A program made the translations under genes and the position numbers. From Heterodera schachtii (Eukaryota > Nematoda > Chromadorea > Rhabditida > Heteroderidae), in NCBI GenBank assembly GCA_023374025.1, contig SIJG01000010.1:1835660-1899659 (forward strand): a DNA stretch of 64,000 nt. Reading direction: 5' to 3'. Every line of letters begins with the position of its first letter. Within the stretch, counting starts at the first letter, position 1. Under the pieces are notes generated by a model. That model had not been told where the DNA came from. It made no database searches and worked only from the letters and a program-made list of their open reading frames with translations. Shown here piece after piece: positions 45,101-59,000 of the stretch.

Positions 45101-46388
45101 TTTGTTTATTTGATTTATCGTTTTTGTTCTACAAAATTAAAATTATTTTACCAATTTAAATTATTAAAAATATTATTTTTAATTATAATACAATAAAATT
45201 AATGTTTATGTGCTGGTTTTCAATCCACAAATTAAATGATTGAGCCCAATTCATTCACATTTGACGACTGACTGTTCTGCCTCTGCTCTGATTATGATCA
45301 GCAGCACATTCGGGCCTGATCGGTGAATAATAATGAATGGCAAAAATTGTGGCCGAATGATTCATTTGGGAAAAGCGATTGGATGACTTTTAATTGGTGT
45401 CAGTAGTAAATACAGACACCAAAAACAGCAGCAGAGATATGTGGAAATTGGAAAAAGATAAAAACGGGCAAAAATAAATTAAAAATTATTAAAAATGAAT
45501 AAATTTTGTAGGAATAAAAATATATTTTTTAGTTAAATATTCTTAACTAATTTTTGCTAGTAATTTTAACAGAAAAAAAAATTTGGACCAGATTTCGAGT
45601 CGAGAACCGACACTTTCGCATATCCCTTTCTAAGATTTACCTTTTTTTAGAATATAAAATGGCATAATTTTTGAACAAAAGTTTCCAAATTTATGATTTT
45701 TAAATAATTTCAAAAATGTCAAATGTATGGCTTAATTTCGTGGTGCGACTTTTGGGGATTTGCAACTTGGGGACCCGACATTTGGGGACCGAACGAGATT
45801 TGGGGATTTTAATAAAATAAAAAAAAATACTAAAAAATTTTTTATGTCCAAAATTAGATAAATTTAGTCCTTGCTTTAGCCAGAGTTAATTCCATTGCAT
45901 TGCAAGGAAAAGAAAATAATATTTTTTAAAATAACTCTGTTTCCGGACTCACCGCAAGGAAGTAGCATAATTTTGAGCTCATACTCTTTCCCAAGGGCCA
46001 ATGGGAACATAAATTCTTCAAGGACATTCAAAAAGTTTCAGACCGCTTTGCTGTCTAATTGCGTACAATAAATGCCGAGGTCATTTTTTCTGTTTCATAT
46101 CTTTTGAGTGACTTTGTGCGGTATTTTAAATTAATTTTTTAGCAAATCAGTTTTTATGACTCACTTGCAAAGCAAATCAGTCCGGAAACAAAAAAAATAT
46201 TATTTTGTTTTTCCTTAATTCGATCCCCCTCGCATAACTAAAAAATTAGAAAATTTTGGGCCACAATTGGCCGTCATTTCGTGTGTGGGGGAGAGGCGCG
46301 GAAAAGGTGCATGTTTTCTGCTTAATGTCGTCGCTATGCGTTAGTAAAATTGTGCCGCCCCCACCCCTCCGGCGCTGTCTTTTGACCT
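45101..46388. other. Duplicated upstream region, then unassigned sequence
   Basis: To about 45576 this is the second copy of the Ly6-like upstream region. At 45755-45820 the words ACTTGGGGACCCGAC, ATTTGGGGACCG and ATTTGGGG form a one-sided modular repeat. The rest has no recognisable gene. Confidence 0.55.
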
Positions 46389-46769
46389 TCACCGCCCCGC
46401 GCCGGCCGCCGGCGGTGTCTTCGTCCCACCGCAGCACAGCGCGCCAAGTCCAATTAGTACCCCCCCCCCCCCCCCCGCCCCCCCGCAACTCCGTGGGCGA
46501 TTTTCTGCCGCACTCCAACAACGACGGGTGCTCAGTAAAAGTGTCAGCCCCCCCCCCCCCCCCCCCCTCCTAAAAAGCAGCCCACCCTCAAAAAACCGTT
46601 GTTTCTCCGTCCCCCCCCCCCCCCCCCCCTCCTCCTCCGATGATCCGCAATTTTTCGCCACGGTCGTCGTCGTCATTGTTTGGGTTTTCTCCTCCATTTT
46701 GCCGTTTTGTTGCTGCTGGGTGTCGTTGTGTTCCTTTTCCCCCCTAAATTTTGAACATTTGTTGCCCAA
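46389..46769 (-). CDS. Possible first exon with N-myristoylation signal
   Basis: The minus-strand frame starts MGNKCSKFRGEKEHNDTQQQ, a good N-myristoylation context (Gly2, small residue at 6) with a nearby Cys for palmitoylation. It continues hydrophilic (MEEKTQTMTTTTVAKNC, SSEEEG). It then runs through three long poly-C tracts of the + strand (46459-46474, 46549-46567, 46613-46629) that encode poly-Gly. The true exon probably ends before or among these tracts. No downstream exon was found. A protein anchored at the inner membrane face would be expected; the family is unknown. Confidence 0.4.
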   Translation of the reverse strand: MGNKCSKFRGEKEHNDTQQQQNGKMEEKTQTMTTTTVAKNCGSSEEEGGGGGGTEKQRFFEGGLLFRRGGGGGGLTLLLSTRRCWSAAENRPRSCGGAGGGGGVLIGLGALCCGGTKTPPAAGAGR

Positions 46770-49700
46770 ATTTCAGTTTTTTTTTTTGTTCCTTTTTTTT
46801 TGGGCAAGATAATTAAATTCATTTAAGTTTTCGGTAAATTCAATTTATCACCGTTTCTGGTAATTTTAAGACTGCCCATTTTTGCTGTAAATCCAATAAA
46901 TTTTTTATAGTATCCGAATTTTATGAATTTGGATTTAAAAATTTTATTTAAAAAGAATCTTAAACTTTTTTGTCTGTTTCGCCTCTTTTACAATCATTTA
47001 AAATTCTAAATCGGCTCCATAATTAAGTAAAATTTTGGCCCCAAATCCGTCACGCCATTTTCATTTTTTGCTGGCCAATTGCCAGAAGAGAGAGACATAA
47101 GATGGACAAAAAATTAATTGTTGCATAAAATCCGTAACCAAAACAAAAATTAATTCATTCATTTTCCGTGCTGTTTTAGTGCGTTTGATTGATGTGAAAT
47201 GTTCTTTCTCATTATTGTGTCTAATCACGCCAAAAATGTTTCACTCTGATCAGTGTAAAAGCATTGGAAAATTAGGACCAAAAATGCTGATCACAAACAA
47301 AACGCCTGAACAATTTTATCAATTTACTTATTCATTTAACCCCAAAGTTAGGCCAATGTCCAAATCCTGATCAAATCAACTGGACTCTGATCGTTTTCTT
47401 ATTGCTAATAATAAACAAAAGGCTGGGTCACATTATTCCAATCAGAATTTGAATAATAATTTTTTTTTTAAAAACGGCAAAATGCCAAAAACGCATTTAA
47501 GGCACAAACCCCCGAAAAAGGCAAAAAAAGGCATAATAAAAGTCAACGTAGAAGCCTCAAACCAAGCGGAAAAGGCGTTTTTTATGCTTATATATCGAAA
47601 CTAGTGCGCAGAAAAAAAAGGCATATGCCTCAAAAGTGGGTCTCTGCTGATCACTTAAATTTTGATCAAATTAGCCTGTTTCACTTTAATCATAGCCCAA
47701 AATTCTTGCGAGATCATCCAATTAAAAATCTTTCTTGGCATAAAATCTCTCTACTCCGTTCCAAAATGGCATTTCTCCAAATTATTTTTAAAACAGAACA
47801 TATACAAAATTTTACTACTATCAATTTCATCGTCCATCGGTCCCCCATAAAAATTTACATTTCGCCAATTCAATTGCGCGCCAAATTCAAACGCCCACCC
47901 AACTTGTTGCTGCTGTCGTCATTGTCGTTGTGGTTATTGTGGTTGTTGTTGTTGCTCTGCTTATGCCCTCCTGCTGGCACACCAGCGCCTCGTTCGTCAC
48001 ATCACTCATTTTGCTCGGGAGCAATCACCAAAATTCTCGACTTTACCCCTCCCCATTCCGATCGCCGCCCCATTCATTGCGCCTGCCAACTGATCAAACC
48101 ACCACACACGCACAAAATATATCAGCATCATAAATCCGCGCTGATCAGAACCTGAACCACCGACCACCCACACATCCGCCCCCACCGGCGGCTGCCCGCT
48201 GATCAGTGCCGCACCCGCCCACCGTCCGCGCCGTTGTTTCCCCTGCGGCGCGACCCAACCCATTCTTGCGCGCGATTTCCTATATATTTATTATCTGTGG
48301 CGCTGTTTCGCACCCCCCCCCCCCCCCCGTGGCGCCGTATGGATCCGGTTGATCAACAAAGTGTCCCCCGTCCCCTCTATTCTCCCCAACTACCAAAATT
48401 TGATCAATTTCCTTCTTTCATCCACCGGTGAATTTTGTGGTTGGGATTGAATTTTGTTTTGTGCTTGATATTATGTAGCAACAAACTTGGTTTTGGGGCT
48501 GTCAAAGTTGGCATTATTCAGTCACATTAGCCATTTTGGCACAGTGCCGGCGGCGTTTGTGCCACAATTCTGAGAGAATAATTTATGATTTTCGCCCACT
48601 ATGCGCACTCGAGACTATAGGTTCCCGAACATTGCCGTTCTTCTGTTTCCCTCACGCCCATTAATAATTACCGCGGCACAATTTTTCCATCTCCACCCCT
48701 ATGAATTTGTACGATTTTTTTCTTTACATTAACGAATTTCAAGCCTTAGCCTCGAGAGTCCATTTCGAAGCTTAGTCTGCTTTTCGACCTCATGTTTTTT
48801 GAACTTCATTCTATCGCTTTTCGTTTATTTCACATTCTTGATTCATTTTATTGTTTGCTTGCAAATTCTCGACAAAATTAGCGTTCCCCACAAAACAGTC
48901 TGTCCGGCTTCTCGAGACCGATTATCATCCCCCTCCCCCTCTCCCGACATGCACTTGCTAAGCCCGGAAATCCACTTAATTTGCTTTCTAAGCCCGGAAA
49001 TCCATTTAATTCGCTGGCATGCCATTGTGCCGATTTTCAGCGGGTGCAGCCAGCCGCTTTCATTCCCCCAACTGATCAGCGATCAGTTCACTGATCAGCT
49101 GACGGCGGGAGGCGGCGAAGGAGGCGAGGCGCACTGAGTGACCGCAATGTTTTGTCTCCCCTCCCCCTACCCATTTTTGTGGGGTAAAATGGTTTGGTGG
49201 GTGGGTTGAATGTTGCTGCGTGATTGCTCCAATTTCCGGGCGCACTGTGCGCGAGCGACTCTCTGCGCTTTCCTTATACGGATGCGTTGCCCCCCCCCCC
49301 CCCCCCCAAATTTCTCTCCGATCGGTCCTCCGTTGGTTTGAGTTGAAGCGGGTGGCGGTGGCGAGTGAGTGAATGGGGCGCCGCGCCGGGCGGGGAGCGT
49401 CAGTGAAAGCATTTTGGGTTCAACTCCTTCAAACCCCGCCTCCCCGCGCCCCAAAGTCTCTGGGAAAGAAGTGTGGGTTTGACGGCCCCCTCCCCCCGGG
49501 GGAAAATTTTGCGCCGCGTCGTCGTCGTCGCCCGAGAAAACAAAACTCTCTCTTCTGTCTCTCATTGCGCCGCCTTCGCCGCTGGCACCGAACCATTTTT
49601 TTTTCGCCGCCTCTCAAAACACAAAAGACATTCACCACCGCTCTCGACTCTATTCTCGATCACTTTCTCTCTGTGCCGACGCGCCGATCCATCCGACGAA

Positions 49701-50072
49701 GGAGAGGGGCGGGGGTACAAAAAATGGGGGCTCACTCACTTCCGCCCGATTGTCTCTTTTTTTTTGGAAATTATTTCCAAGCTGATCAGGCAGTATCTTT
49801 TCGAGACCATGCAAATTTTCCGAGTCTCTAAACTCGATACTGAGACTTAAAGTTACAAATTTCAAGTACTTAAAAAATGAGAATTTTGTCAATTTGTCCA
49901 ACCCACAAAAAGAATTGTTTTTTTGTCCTCATATATTTTTAAATAATTATTTCGTTTTTCTACAAAAATAATACAAATTCGCCTTTTACAGGAATGACTG
50001 TTTAAAATTGGCACAGAATCAGACACATTTGTTATTTTACACCGCAAATTGTGTCTTTTTCGCCTATCCCAA
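46770..50072. other. Intergenic region upstream of the cadherin gene
   Basis: No supported gene. TGATCA is frequent (for example 47245, 47287, 47648, 48090, 48140, 48199, 48349, 49074-49098). GC-rich patches at 48125-48280 and 49280-49710, homopolymer C runs at 48310-48327 and 49291-49307, and CTATATATTTATT at 48280 give a promoter-like look. A 33-bp tandem copy of CTAAGCCCGGAAATCCA lies at 48958-49020. Confidence 0.5.
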
Positions 50073-53000
50073 ATGTGCCATCATCGTTTCATTGTCCCAT
50101 TTTTGTTGTTCACCATCTTCGGCATTGGCAGTGCCAATGCCAAAAAGGCGCCCTCAGGCGGTGCCAGCGCCGGCGCCGCATGCATTTTTCCCGAGGCACG
50201 GGAGCGCCCGTTCTTTTTCGACATTCCGACCGATGTGCCGGCCCGTTCCATTCTAGTGGACACGGTAGTGGAGCCGTCGGATGCCAAACTGACTATTGCC
50301 AACATCCGTGCCAACAACTTGGAGGCCGTAAGTGTTTGGGATTGGTTTTCGAGAGTCTCGACCCATGACATCATGTGGTCCAAGAAAATTTTGCGGCATT
50401 TTGAGTCCCATTCGCCATAAGGCCCCGAAAAAACAGAGATAAGGCCCAGGCAAAATGCCGGTCCCTTCGCTTTGCTGAGCAATACCGTAACTAGCCATTT
50501 CGGGAACGGTATCGTCCCGAATGAGTGCGATATACCGAGAGAGTCGTACATATGACGTCATGGCCCGAGAAAATTGAGATTTTTCGGTTCCCAGTCTCGA
50601 GAGCCCCATGGGGAGGGGGTGGATAAAAATTATGAGATTAGATCCAGGAAAAATCCCAGACCCTTTGAATGCCTGTAAATTACGTAACTGGCCATTTTGG
50701 AAACGGTAAAGAAATGAGTACGATACTGAGAAAGCCACAATCTATTAAAATTGCCAAAAAATATTTAAAGGACGTCGACTTGGACACACAGCTGGCGCTG
50801 GAGAAGCGGTCCAGTGGCCAATTTTTGGTGATCACTGCTGCTTCCCCTCCGGTCGTCCATTTCCCCGACTATCCGTCTACGGTCAATGAGACGCTACTGT
50901 ACGTTACAGTACGCTGTAACGGCCGACTGTACCCGCTGATGACGGTAGGTGCCGATAGATGTCAATCTGATCAGAACGGGATCCCGTAATTAATTAATTA
51001 ATTGTTATCTGACATGAAGAATCCCAAATTGAATGCTAAGATAAACATTTTTAAGGGATAAAACTCGATCAGTTCCACTGATCTAATCACCGAGATGATC
51101 AGAGTGTTGAGTTGCCATGATCAATTAACATTTTTAATGGGAAAATCGATAAGTCTCGCTTTTCTAATTCCGAGATTATCAGGGTGTTCAGTTTTTAATG
51201 AAAGAATTAGAGAATGTCCATTTTCCAGATAACCTTCATCGATTATTTTTCAGATACGTGTACGAAATGTGAACATGCACTCGCCTGAATTTCTCGGCCT
51301 CCAACCGTACGAGATTTCAATCGCGCGCAATGCGCCGGTCGGCACACTGTACGAGACGCCGGTGAAAGCGTTGGACTTGGACCCCGCTGATCAGTATCCG
51401 ATCACTTTTGGCATCGAGGTGAGAGTATTGTCAGCTTCGTGGCTTACATTGAGGAAAGTGCGAGAGAAAGAGGAAATGGGCGAGACAAAAGAGAGAAAGA
51501 GAGAGAGAGAGAGCGGGAGAGAGAAATATTGAGAGAGCGGGAAAGAGAGAAAATAGGATACAGGAGAGGGAAAACAACGAAAGAAATTCAAAAAAGATAA
51601 GAGAAAAATACATAAAAAAGAGAGAGAGATAGCGAGAGAAAGAGAGAGAAAGCGGGAAAGAGAGAAGGCATTTTCGGGGGTCGGGAAAGAATGATCAGTG
51701 TTGGATGTGATTAATTCCTCCATCGATCAACCTAAACACACTCTGATCATAGCGCATTTCTCCACCGCTGATCAGCTTCAATTACATACGCACACATTCT
51801 CCAAAATTAAAATTACAGCCGCCGTTTGACCGTGATTTTGCCCTTGTGACAGCCGGCATCGCTGGCGCCGCCGATGCGGCTAATCAGCCAGCCGGCGCCG
51901 GTCGATCAGTCGCGGAAGAAGCGCGACTGCTCGCCACGCTGCCGCCCGCCTACTCAAAACGGGTCGAACATTGGCACCAGCAGCAGATGCCACGCGGGGT
52001 TCAGCTCAAAGTGTTGGCCAAATCTTTGGCCACAACATCCGGCAAATCGGTGTACTATCTGAACGTGTCTGCAAGTGTGAGTCTTTTTTTTGGCAATTTT
52101 GCCTCGAAAATAGCTAATCTTATAAAAAAAAATTTCAGATAAAACCCTTTTAAATTTATTAATAGGGTAAAAAAACAAAAAATAATCAAATTTTCCATTT
52201 TTGGACTTTTTTTTGGCACAAATGTCCAACTTTTTAAAAAATTATCGAGAAAATAACCCAAAAATTATGCTGTTTTCTGTACAGACATGTGCATATAATT
52301 CCCAGCCCTACTAATTAACCCCTAATTAGGATTTTTAATTTTATAAATTTTTTTAAATTTTGTGACAATTTCCCAAATAATAAATTATTCACTTTATCAA
52401 TCACACTAATTAACCCTTATTTAAAATTCGAATAATTACTCTAATTTAGGATAATGGCCAACCCGAGCCTCGTGTGTCCTACGCTCAACTAAAAGTGTCC
52501 GTGAAGGAGGCCCGGGAAGCAGCAGCTCGCTTTTCGAGCTCCGAATACTTTGCCAACTTTACAAAGGCACTAAAAATAAATAAATTAAAAAAACTTAAGT
52601 AAAAGATATAACGCCAAATAGAGGGAAATTTAAAAAAGATTTTAAACCCGAAAATAATGGTCAAATGCGACTAATGAACAGAACCAATTAACGGAAATGC
52701 ACTAATTAGTGGCTAAATGGGGGTAGTTAATAGTCAAACAAATTTTTGAATATACCATTTATTAGTGTCCAAAACTTTGATAATTAATAGCCAGAACCAA
52801 TTAGTGGATAATTAAACTTGGAACCAAATAGGGAATTAAAGTCAGCAGCAATTAGTGGCTAAATGACCTTAATTAATGGCCAAATGGTATGACATTAATT
52901 AGTAGTCAAAAGTAATTAATGCTAAATAATGCGATCGAAATTAGTAGTCAGCATCAATTAGTGACTTAAAATGGCATTAATTACTGGTAAATTGGCTTAA

Positions 53001-56000
53001 TTAATGGCCAAATGGCATCAAAGGACAGTTTCAACTTCAAAACGATGGCATCTTGTTCAGGAGATGGTGCCGGGTGCCGATTTACCGCCCAACGGTGAGC
53101 AGCCAATTGTGGCCACATTTCCGGCACAACGGATTGGCGACCGGGTGCGCTACGAATTGGACCTGGCCAACCCGTACGCGCAGCTGTTCGAGCTGGACCC
53201 ATGGACAGGCCGACTGCGGTTGGCACAACGTGTGCCGGACGGTGTGCCGCCGACGGTGGAGTTGGAGCTAACGGTCAGTGGGATTTCCCCATCAATCCCT
53301 ATCAATTTAAAACATATCCGATCATTAATTCTGACCAAGCCCTAGTTTTGCAGCTAACTTTGACATTGAGTCAAGCGAAAATGCCAAATCCGACATCTGA
53401 TGCCATTTCCTCTCCAATTATTGTGTTCTATTCCCCTGCCTAAAAATCTGTTGCCATTTCCAATCTTGGCACAAGGCCCCCAGAAAATCGCACGCGCTCT
53501 CCCATCCCCCCTCCTAATTATAGCCCCCTAAATTTTTGGCATTTCCTTTCATGGCATTGGGTCCGCCTGATCCTCTCTAACTTTAGTTACCCTTTTTTTT
53601 TGCATTTTCCCTTCTTGGCATTCGCCTGATCCTCTCCTAATTATAGCCCCAAAGTTTTTGGCATTTGCTTTCTTGAATTGAAATCTTGCCCGATCTTCTC
53701 CTAGTTTTAGTCCCTACTTTTTTTGTGGCACTTCTCCATTTGCTTCAGGCCCGTCTGATCCCGCGAGATGTCAACAATGGCATTGCCATTGGTGGCCCAT
53801 CGGACGCCCAGCAGCAATCTGTGCGCACCAAAATCACGCTCACTGATCAGACGGAGGTGCGGCTCACCTACTTTGCGCAGTGCCATTATGACGGGCATTT
53901 GGCGGAGAATCCGAGCGCGTACACGCGCGTGTTGCAATTCATCGTCCGTGGCGATGTGCGTTATGAGGAGGGAGGCGCCAATTCAAAAATGCAATCAATT
54001 CCCCCGCCCCATCATTTTTTGATTAATTTTTTTGATTTTAAAAACTTTTTTTAAAATCAGATTTCTCCCAGTTTTTTTTTGAAAATTTTGCATATTTACT
54101 AAATATTAAATTGTTGAAAATTTTCCAGGGTTTGCAATGGTCGAATTTTTTAAATTTTTTCCAAAATTTTTTGATGGATTTTAATAATTTTCTGAAAATT
54201 TTGCATTATTTATGAATTGTTGAAAACTTTCCAAGGTTTTGTAATGCCAGAAGATTTGGCAAATAAATTTTTTGCTTTTTTTTTTGGAAAATTTTGACAG
54301 GTTTTTTATTTAAAAATTTTATTTTCAGTCAAATATTTGGCAATTGATCAGAAGCAGTCGGCTCAAATTTTGATCATTCCGCTTTTCCTTTCTCTGATCA
54401 GGTCCAAGGCGTTGAGCTGCTGAACGGCTCCGACCTGTTCAAGGTGGACAGTGACGGGGTGATGATTGTCCGGCCCGGCGTCAACATCGACCGGGAGAGC
54501 ACTGATCGGATCATTGTGAAAGCGCGCCTCATGGTGATCGCTGTTCATCATTTCTTTATTATTTTTGAATTATTTGCTTATTTAAAATAATAATTTAATA
54601 ATTTTTATTTGATTTCATTTAATTTGTTTTATGAAAATAATTTTTTGAATTTCTCCATATGTAAAATACATTAAAAAATATATTTAATAATAATATTTAT
54701 AATAAAAATTTTAAATTGAAAAATCTACGCCTTTTTTATATGTTACAAAAAGTCTTTTTATATATTTTTAAAATCTAAATTTTGGTTTAATTTTATGATA
54801 CATATATGAATATTAACTTCCAAAAATAGCATTATATATTTTATAAATTTAAAATTTAAATTAACTATTTTTAAATTAATAATATTGAGTTTTTTCTCTC
54901 TCATATTATTTTTAAAAAACTTTTAATATTATTTCCCCCCTAATTTAATAAAAAAATTAACAAATTTTTAAAAAAATAATTTCGTTTAAATAATAATTAA
55001 AAAATACCAAAATTAACATTAAAATGTTAAGAGCCGTTCCCCGCTTCATCCCCGCTCGTTGGAGCTGTGCCAAATTGCCACTGCGGACATTCACATTGAT
55101 GACGTCAATGACCACAGCCCGCGGTTCACGCGCCGTTCCTACCGCTTCCGCATCGACGCGCGCCCATTCAACAACACGGAGGTGGGCCCACTGCGTGCCG
55201 TTGACAGAGACAAAGTGAGTGGGGGAGAAAAGTGCCAACAAACAAAAAATTGCCAATTTTAATTGTTAACTTTTTTTTTACCAACAAAACCATGGCTTTT
55301 TGTTTCCGATTTGGCTAAAAAATGTGAGACAAGACATTTTATCATATGTAGATGTGATTTGTATTAGTGGTCAAAAATAATACATTTTGTTAAGCATAAT
55401 CCGTGCCATTTTCGGTTTTTTTTTTTGGAATTTTTCAATTGGCATTTCCATTGTGCCAACCATGCCACCACAGTTGAAACTCATATGATTGGCAAACAAA
55501 AAGGCGTGCTTTCTATATATGTTTTACACAAAATAAAAAATTGAAATGGCAAAGCATGGGATTTGTATGCTTGTGCCATTTTTGAAATTGGATTGTCCCA
55601 CCAAAAAACCATGAGATTTTGGCATTTCCTTCCATGCAATTCATTGGTTGGAATGAGAATGACACGTTTGTGCTATTGCCAATTTTGTAAGATTGTGACA
55701 TTTTGACTTGGCATTGTCATGTCTGTGCCATTGCCAAAAGCTGATCACTAACCACTCTCCTCTGTCCATCTAATGACCGGCACACACAGGGCGAGTTTGG
55801 CCATGTCCGCTACCGTCTGCTGGAGGAATTTGTGCCGGACGGCAAAGGCGGCGAGGAGCCGCTGCCCTTTGTACTGTTCCAAGCGGACGGTGCCGCAACA
55901 ATTTTTTACGTGGTCAAACCGCTCCATTTGGAATTGTCCGGCACCAGTGGACAGTACCAACCCCAGCCTGACTACACGTTTACGGTGGAAGCGTACGATT

Positions 56001-59000
56001 CCACGGAGGACCCAAGGTGAACAGTGTGGGTGTTGTGCGTTACGGTAGATGCTCGGCCGGGGCCATAAACATGAGAAATTTGATCACTGATCACCTGTGC
56101 TTATTAGACTAGTGCCGGAATAAGCAAAAGCCTCACGGTTATTTGTTGGGGTCTTGAAGCACTTAAAAATGCCGAGATTCTCGACCTGCCCGGAGGTTGT
56201 CTGGGATGGAACAAACGGAGGATAAAACATGCAGAATGCCTAAATTTTCTTGGGAAAGAATTGCATGTGTGCCAGGTTCGTCTGGAATTTTTGAACATCC
56301 CGTGAGAGGATAATACGGTGTCACTGGGATTTGCGAGATTCTCCGTTTTTGATTCGAGAAATTTCTCGGATTTTTTGCAGGACCGCACGCGTGACGGTCA
56401 ATGTACGCCTTGCGGACCTGACGGAGCAAGAAGCGGAACGCGAGCGGGAGGAAGCGGTACGTGAGCGACAATTGGACCAGCAGCACCACAACCAGCAGTT
56501 TGAGCTGCAACAGGACGAGCCGTCCGCTCAACTGGAAGCGGATGAGGAGGAGGAGCAGGATAGTGCCGTGGATGATCGGCACCAGACCAGAATGGCACCA
56601 CAATACACGGCACAACGCCAACGGCACAACAATTTTGATTGGAACAGTGCTAACAACAGGAGGGCACATGCCGTGCCAACATTGGCACTTGATGGCACCG
56701 GTGAAAAACAACCGTTACAGGTAAAAGGAACGAAGGCGCTTGAATGGCACATTTTTTGCATGATATGGGTCATATTTTGGCACAAGGGACGATCGATGAT
56801 CATAATCAGTGCCATGGTGTGCCGTGGTATTTTCAATATGATTGGATACGAAGTTATAATAGTGTAGTGCCATTCTATGCCAAGGGAATGATTATGCCAT
56901 GGTATACCGATGCACAATGAATAATGTAATGGCATCTAAGGCGTTATAAAATGCCATGGCACAAGATTGCCAGATAATCAGTACCCATGGTGTGCCAACT
57001 CATGAACAGTGCCATTTGGTGTGCCAAAGTGCCAAAACATGACTCATATGACCACATTGAACAATCGAATCCATTCTTTTTTGACGGTCATTGGCATCAT
57101 TATTAACAAATGATTGGCATGCCAATAAAGGCACCTTTTTTGAAAATTTGTTTAAGTTTGGCAACAAATTTGGCGACCTATTACCATCCGATGATGACGA
57201 AAGGCACCAGCAACAAGCGGTTGGCTTGGTGCGCTTCAGTGCCGACAAATACACGTTCCGTGCGCGCGGACCGCTCGCGGAAGGCCAAACCATTGGCATG
57301 GTGCATGCCAAACGCATGGACGGCACGGACGAGGCATGTTCTGGATACTGCTGTACACAATGCTTTTACAGTACCCTGCTCCGGTTACTGTACTTAATTT
57401 TCACAAACGAAGATTTTTCAGTTTTAATATTTTATTTAAAATTTTTATAGTGAAATTTCTTCCAGCTTTTTGGTTCTGAAAAAAACTTGGACATTTTGTA
57501 ATAATTTCTGAATTATAGTACACATTAGAACCTGGGATAGAATGCTGAAGATTTTTCAATTCCAATCATTTTTATTGGCCATTTTTTTTTGTGTCCAAAT
57601 GTTCATTTTTGGCACAGCTCATCATTCTCGAGACCGTGTGCCACTTCATTAAAACAGTAATTTTTATTTTGCCCATTTTTTTAGATTGAGTTTGCCGTCG
57701 AGGAAGGCATTGCCGGCTTTGTCGGCGTCGACGCCAACACGGGACGCCTTTTTATCGGCCCATGGCTTTTGCGTGACCGTTTTGAGGAAATCCGCTTTTC
57801 AGTGGCTGCCCAACATCCGTCCGGACAAGTGCTGGTAAAACATCATTCTCTTACAATAATTCAAATTGTTCTCCAATTGTTTTGCTGGCCTTTTTCAACT
57901 CCCGCCAGTCCACATTTTTTAATCCCGGTTTTTTTGGGCGGGGGGGGGGGGGGGCTAAAAATCTCCATTTCGCGTACTCCATAAAATTTAAATCATTTTG
58001 ATGTGCCACCAATTGATTGCGGGATCGCAGTCCGTTTTGCGGGATTAATCCCCCGCGGGATGCAGGACATTGTCCTGCAAAATTTTTTAATCCAAAATCC
58101 CGCAGCAAGCGCTGCAAAAAATCGTGGATTTTTTATTATTACAATTCTCATAGAAAAGACTTGATAAAACGAATTTTTTCTCATAAACCAAAACAAAAAT
58201 TATCAATTTTTTAGTTTTTTTTTTCGTGAAAAACTAAGAAATTTAAAAATCAAAAGATTTTCATTATTAATTTTTTTTCCTCCTCCTGAAACTACTTGAA
58301 ACTCTCGCCCCTGCATTTTCAGTCTTGGCAAAAATAAGAATAGACAGTTTCCCCTCTCGCAAATCAAATCTCGGCATTTTCCATGTCGTCAAGACTGCCA
58401 TTTCGCCAATTAAAATTAATAATAATTTATGTCATAAATCATCAACATATCCAATCAAAATTGTTTGCAATTGTTGTGCTTCTTAAACGGGCATTGTGGC
58501 ACAATCAAAACTCAACACAAATAAAATTGAAAGAGTGGACAATTGGATGTGCCGTGCCGAAACAATTGCTTTTCCTCCCCCCCCCCCACCTTTGGCCTAC
58601 TGCTGCTGCTGCTGCTTTTGCCAGAAATGCTTTATTCCGTTTGTGCCGTCCGTTTCCTTTCTGTCCCTTGGCAACCCCCGCCTCCCCCCCCCCCCCCCCC
58701 CGGGGGGGGGAGGCCGCCTTTCTCCCCTGGGCCCCTTATTCATAATTGGCATTGGCACTGGCAATGTGTCCCCCCTTCCCCCCTCCCCCCTCCCCCCTCC
58801 CCCATCCCCCCCTCTCATGTCCCCCCGGGGCCCATTTGTGTCCACCTGTCCCACCCCCCCGAGTCCCAAATAATGACCCTCCCCTCCATCACCCCAACAC
58901 CTCAAATCCCAGCTGCTGCTGCTGCTGCGGATGAAGCGGATTTTTATCGGCACGGCACCGCAAGCTAAACACAGCACAAAATGAATAATGCTACCTATGA

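Noticed and set aside
49167..49850. Several overlapping open frames on both strands upstream of the cadherin gene
   Set aside because: GC-rich and homopolymer-driven, with no consistent splice sites, domains or partner exons.
53351..53443. Apparent exon after TTTGCAG in the cadherin gene
   Set aside because: It ends in a stop codon within 93 bases and breaks the protein. Skipping it joins 53273 to 53749 in phase with cadherin-like sequence.
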